Assembly: GCA_946479615.1 (NCBI GenBank)
Contig: CAMLGR010000181.1
Span: 1-8,445 of the forward strand
Reading direction: 5' to 3'
DNA length: 8,445 nucleotides
Source: an uncultured Bacteroidota bacterium
GTDB taxonomy: Bacteria > Bacteroidota > Bacteroidia > Chitinophagales > Chitinophagaceae
Made by a program: the position numbers and the translations under genes. Under the pieces are notes generated by a model. The model did not search any database and had not been told where the DNA came from. It was given only the letters and a program-made list of their open reading frames with translations. Numbering within the stretch: the first letter of the stretch is position 1; each line of letters begins with the position of its first letter. Below are positions 7,701 to 8,445 of this stretch, piece after piece.

Positions 7701-8445
7701 TCATTCCATAATTATCACTGCTGTTGGTGGGTATTTCAAAACTGGTCAGTGTGCCTGTTGTAGTTGGACTGTTCGGATAAGCGGCTGCAGAAGTCAGGTT
7801 GGAAACAGCAGTACCTGTAATGTTATTCCATTTCTGGAAATTAATTGCGCCTGTGCCGGTGCAACTGGCAACAGCAGGTGTGGTAATATTGATCGTATTG
7901 CTATTGGCAGAGATATTACCGGCCGCATCACGCGCCTGCACATAAAAACTATAGGCGGTGGAAGCGGTAAGACCGGTTACGCTGTACGATGTGCTGGTAA
8001 CAACCGATCCGTTTATTTTAACTCCATTCCTGTATACATCATAACCGGTTACTCCCACATTATCTGTGGAAGCAGCCCAACTGATCGTTACCGATGTAGC
8101 TGTCAGGTTGGAAGATACCAGGCTGCCCGGTGCTGACGGTTCTTGCACATCAGGCGTATTGACAGTAATGGTATTACCATTTGCGGATTGATTGCCGGCT
8201 GCATCAAATGCCTTTATATAAAAACTATAGGAACCGGCCTGTGACAAACCGGTAACATCATAGGCAGTTGCTGTTACAGGACTGGTATTGATCTTTATTC
8301 CATTCTGGTATACATCATAGCCTGTTACTCCCACATTATCGGAAGAAGCGTTCCAGTTCAGCGAAACCGAACTGCTGGTGATACCAGATGCTGCCAGACC
8401 CGAAGGTGCTGATGGTGCTTGTGTGTCCGGTGTAAGCACTGTTAT
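4741..8445 (-). CDS. T9SS-secreted modular PQQ-dependent sugar (glucose) dehydrogenase with FN3 and PA14 domains, 5' partial
   Basis: The frame is open to the right edge (reading ITVLTPD before the GTG at 8439), so that GTG is internal and the true start and signal peptide lie outside. Residues below count from the GTG. Order: FN3 (8-95), FN3 (100-188), PA14 (195-358), FN3 (364-452), PA14 (460-622), FN3 (628-715), soluble glucose dehydrogenase-like propeller (725-1127), linker, T9SS type A sorting domain (1155-1232; YPNP, NGLYILKV, KIVVQK). The propeller resembles Acinetobacter soluble quinoprotein GDH: GGQDGLLG, NDHNSARLAIGPD with the catalytic-type His850, GHRNPQG (Arg928), EHGPYSDDELN and NYGWP (calcium region), LKKG (Lys1053), GRFRD (Arg1082, Arg1084). 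The expected reaction is aldose oxidation to lactone using PQQ and calcium, outside the cell. PA14 modules carry SDDNSELWLS, the paired-Asp motif linked to glycan binding in this fold. Translation ends in tandem stops, TAA TAA (4743-4738). Activity, substrate and PQQ source are inferred; another sugar substrate is possible. Confidence 0.92.
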   Translation of the reverse strand: MTVLTPDTQAPSAPSGLAASGITSSSVSLNWNASSDNVGVTGYDVYQNGIKINTSPVTATAYDVTGLSQAGSYSFYIKAFDAAGNQSANGNTITVNTPDVQEPSAPGSLVSSNLTATSVTISWAASTDNVGVTGYDVYRNGVKINGSVVTSTSYSVTGLTASTAYSFYVQARDAAGNISANSNTINITTPAVASCTGTGAINFQKWNNITGTAVSNLTSAAAYPNSPTTTGTLTSFEIPTNSSDNYGMKVYGYICPPATGSYTFWIASDDNSELWLSTTSNPANKVRIAYNTSWTNAREWNKAATQKSAAITLTMGQLYYVEALMKEGSQGDNMAVGWAKPGQSTSAPSEVIPGSQLVASIPDTQAPTAPANLASSALTQTSLTLTWTAATDNSAVTGYDVYRNGVKINTAVVTTTSYAVTGLTASTAYSFYIQARDAAGNISANSNTINVTTPAPPAGCSGTGAINFQTWENVNGTAVSDLTSLSTYPNSPTTSGTLTSFEAPTNTTDNFGMRVYGYICPPATGSYTFWIASDDNSELWLSTTSSPANKVRIAYNASWTNSREWNKAATQKSAAITLTAGQLYYVEALMKEGSQGDNLAVGWAKPGQATTTPSEVIPGSQLIASLPDAQAPTAPASLSATGIAQTSFTLGWTAATDNIGIAGYDVYRNGTKINTSMIGALSYPVTGLTAGTTYSFTVIAKDLAGNSSAASTALNVTMLPPNPGLETFTQRTVIANQRMPHDLVYGPDNNIWYTERFAGTVSFVNPATGAKTIVLSLGSAFVNVGGQDGLLGLALHPQFKQGKPYVYISYTYQSVSTNVRKTRIARYTYDSVSKTLGQAVTIQENIPGSNDHNSARLAIGPDLKLYYSVGDMGAGQFENLARTNNAQNLNVLEGKILRFNTELISGSWIPADNPFSNAGVKTPVFTYGHRNPQGLVWGNVNGTDILYSSEHGPYSDDELNIIETGRNYGWPLVAGFCDGNYNGRYLGGGWVGNEQNNCTTLNVREPIRSLFPVSNPPDSTTDNMTWPSTAPSGTEFYGSTAIPGWQNSLLVAELKKGAVARFKLSSDGRSIISDTINYFQGKGRFRDVVVSPDGTKIYVSCDSEGNTSGPTNNVTTTPANPGSILEFTYVPPTGGFSRQLTELVATERPASEATDRTMDVYPNPASNFFVVYNYVSESRVIELLDLTGKTIRKQAITNLATRIDISTLSNGLYILKVTDKKGTVVRTEKIVVQK
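6568..7362 (-). repeat. FN3-PA14 tandem unit B (265 codons)
   Basis: This is the second copy of the FN3-PA14 unit, from PDTQAPTAP to QLIAS-L. The junction peptide (PD-x-Q-x-P-x-AP) recurs again at 6567 before the fourth FN3 domain, so each module begins with the same linker, a pattern expected for module shuffling or unequal crossing-over. One extra codon in the FN3-to-PA14 linker explains the 795 versus 792 bp length. Confidence 0.85.
7363..8154 (-). repeat. FN3-PA14 tandem unit A (264 codons)
   Basis: This in-frame unit runs from PDVQEPSAP to QLVAS-I and pairs with the next unit at 6568-7362, offset 792-795 bp. Similarity is clear at DNA level: the 56 bases at 7616-7671 are identical to 6821-6876, and about 35 bases in the FN3 part near 7885-7921 match those near 7095-7130. 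The unit contains FN3 domain 2 and PA14 domain 1 of the large protein. Confidence 0.85.

Noticed and set aside
8437..8439. GTG as the start codon of the large minus-strand gene
   Set aside because: The frame continues to the window edge as ITVLTPD, matching the ITVNTPD linker at the end of the next FN3 domain, so this codon is inside another module and no signal peptide follows it.

Overview
The window reads as chromosomal DNA from a Bacteroidota bacterium, most likely of the Chitinophagaceae type (inference). Supporting signs are a large outer-membrane barrel protein of the OMP_b-brl_3 / TonB-receptor-like family, a C-terminal type IX secretion (T9SS type A) sorting domain, a DUF4397 lipoprotein, weak use of Shine-Dalgarno sites, and a textbook Bacteroidota promoter (TTG-N20-TAGGTTTG) before one gene. 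No rRNA, tRNA, CRISPR array, transposase or phage gene was seen.

Layout, left to right. (1) 2-2314 (+): the 3' part of an outer-membrane beta-barrel protein whose start lies left of the window. (2) 2338-2760 (-): a small cytoplasmic DUF1801 protein, convergent with gene 1 and only 23 bp from it. (3) 2761-2962: divergent spacer with a strong promoter candidate for the next gene. (4) 2963-3559 (+): an unrecognised 198-aa exported helical protein. (5) 3560-3889: a gene-free stretch with a long imperfect palindrome built from CCTATGTG words, a second small palindrome overlapping a possible promoter, and a clear ribosome binding site. (6) 3890-4651 (+): a lipoprotein with two DUF4397-like beta-sandwich repeats. 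(7) 4655-4739: a perfect 40-bp inverted repeat with a 5-nt centre, evidently a bidirectional terminator between convergent genes. (8) 4741-8445 (-): the 3' part of a very large, secreted, modular protein open to the right edge. Its order is FN3-FN3-PA14-FN3-PA14-FN3, then a soluble quinoprotein glucose dehydrogenase (GdhB-like) propeller, then a T9SS sorting domain.

Four of the five genes encode envelope or exported proteins, but orientations alternate and each gene seems to be its own transcription unit, so no operon is evident. The most notable object is the last gene: a PQQ-type sugar dehydrogenase fused to tandem PA14/FN3 modules and addressed to the cell surface or medium by T9SS, with a recent in-frame duplication of a ~265-residue FN3-PA14 unit. 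I see no convincing new defence or mobile system here.
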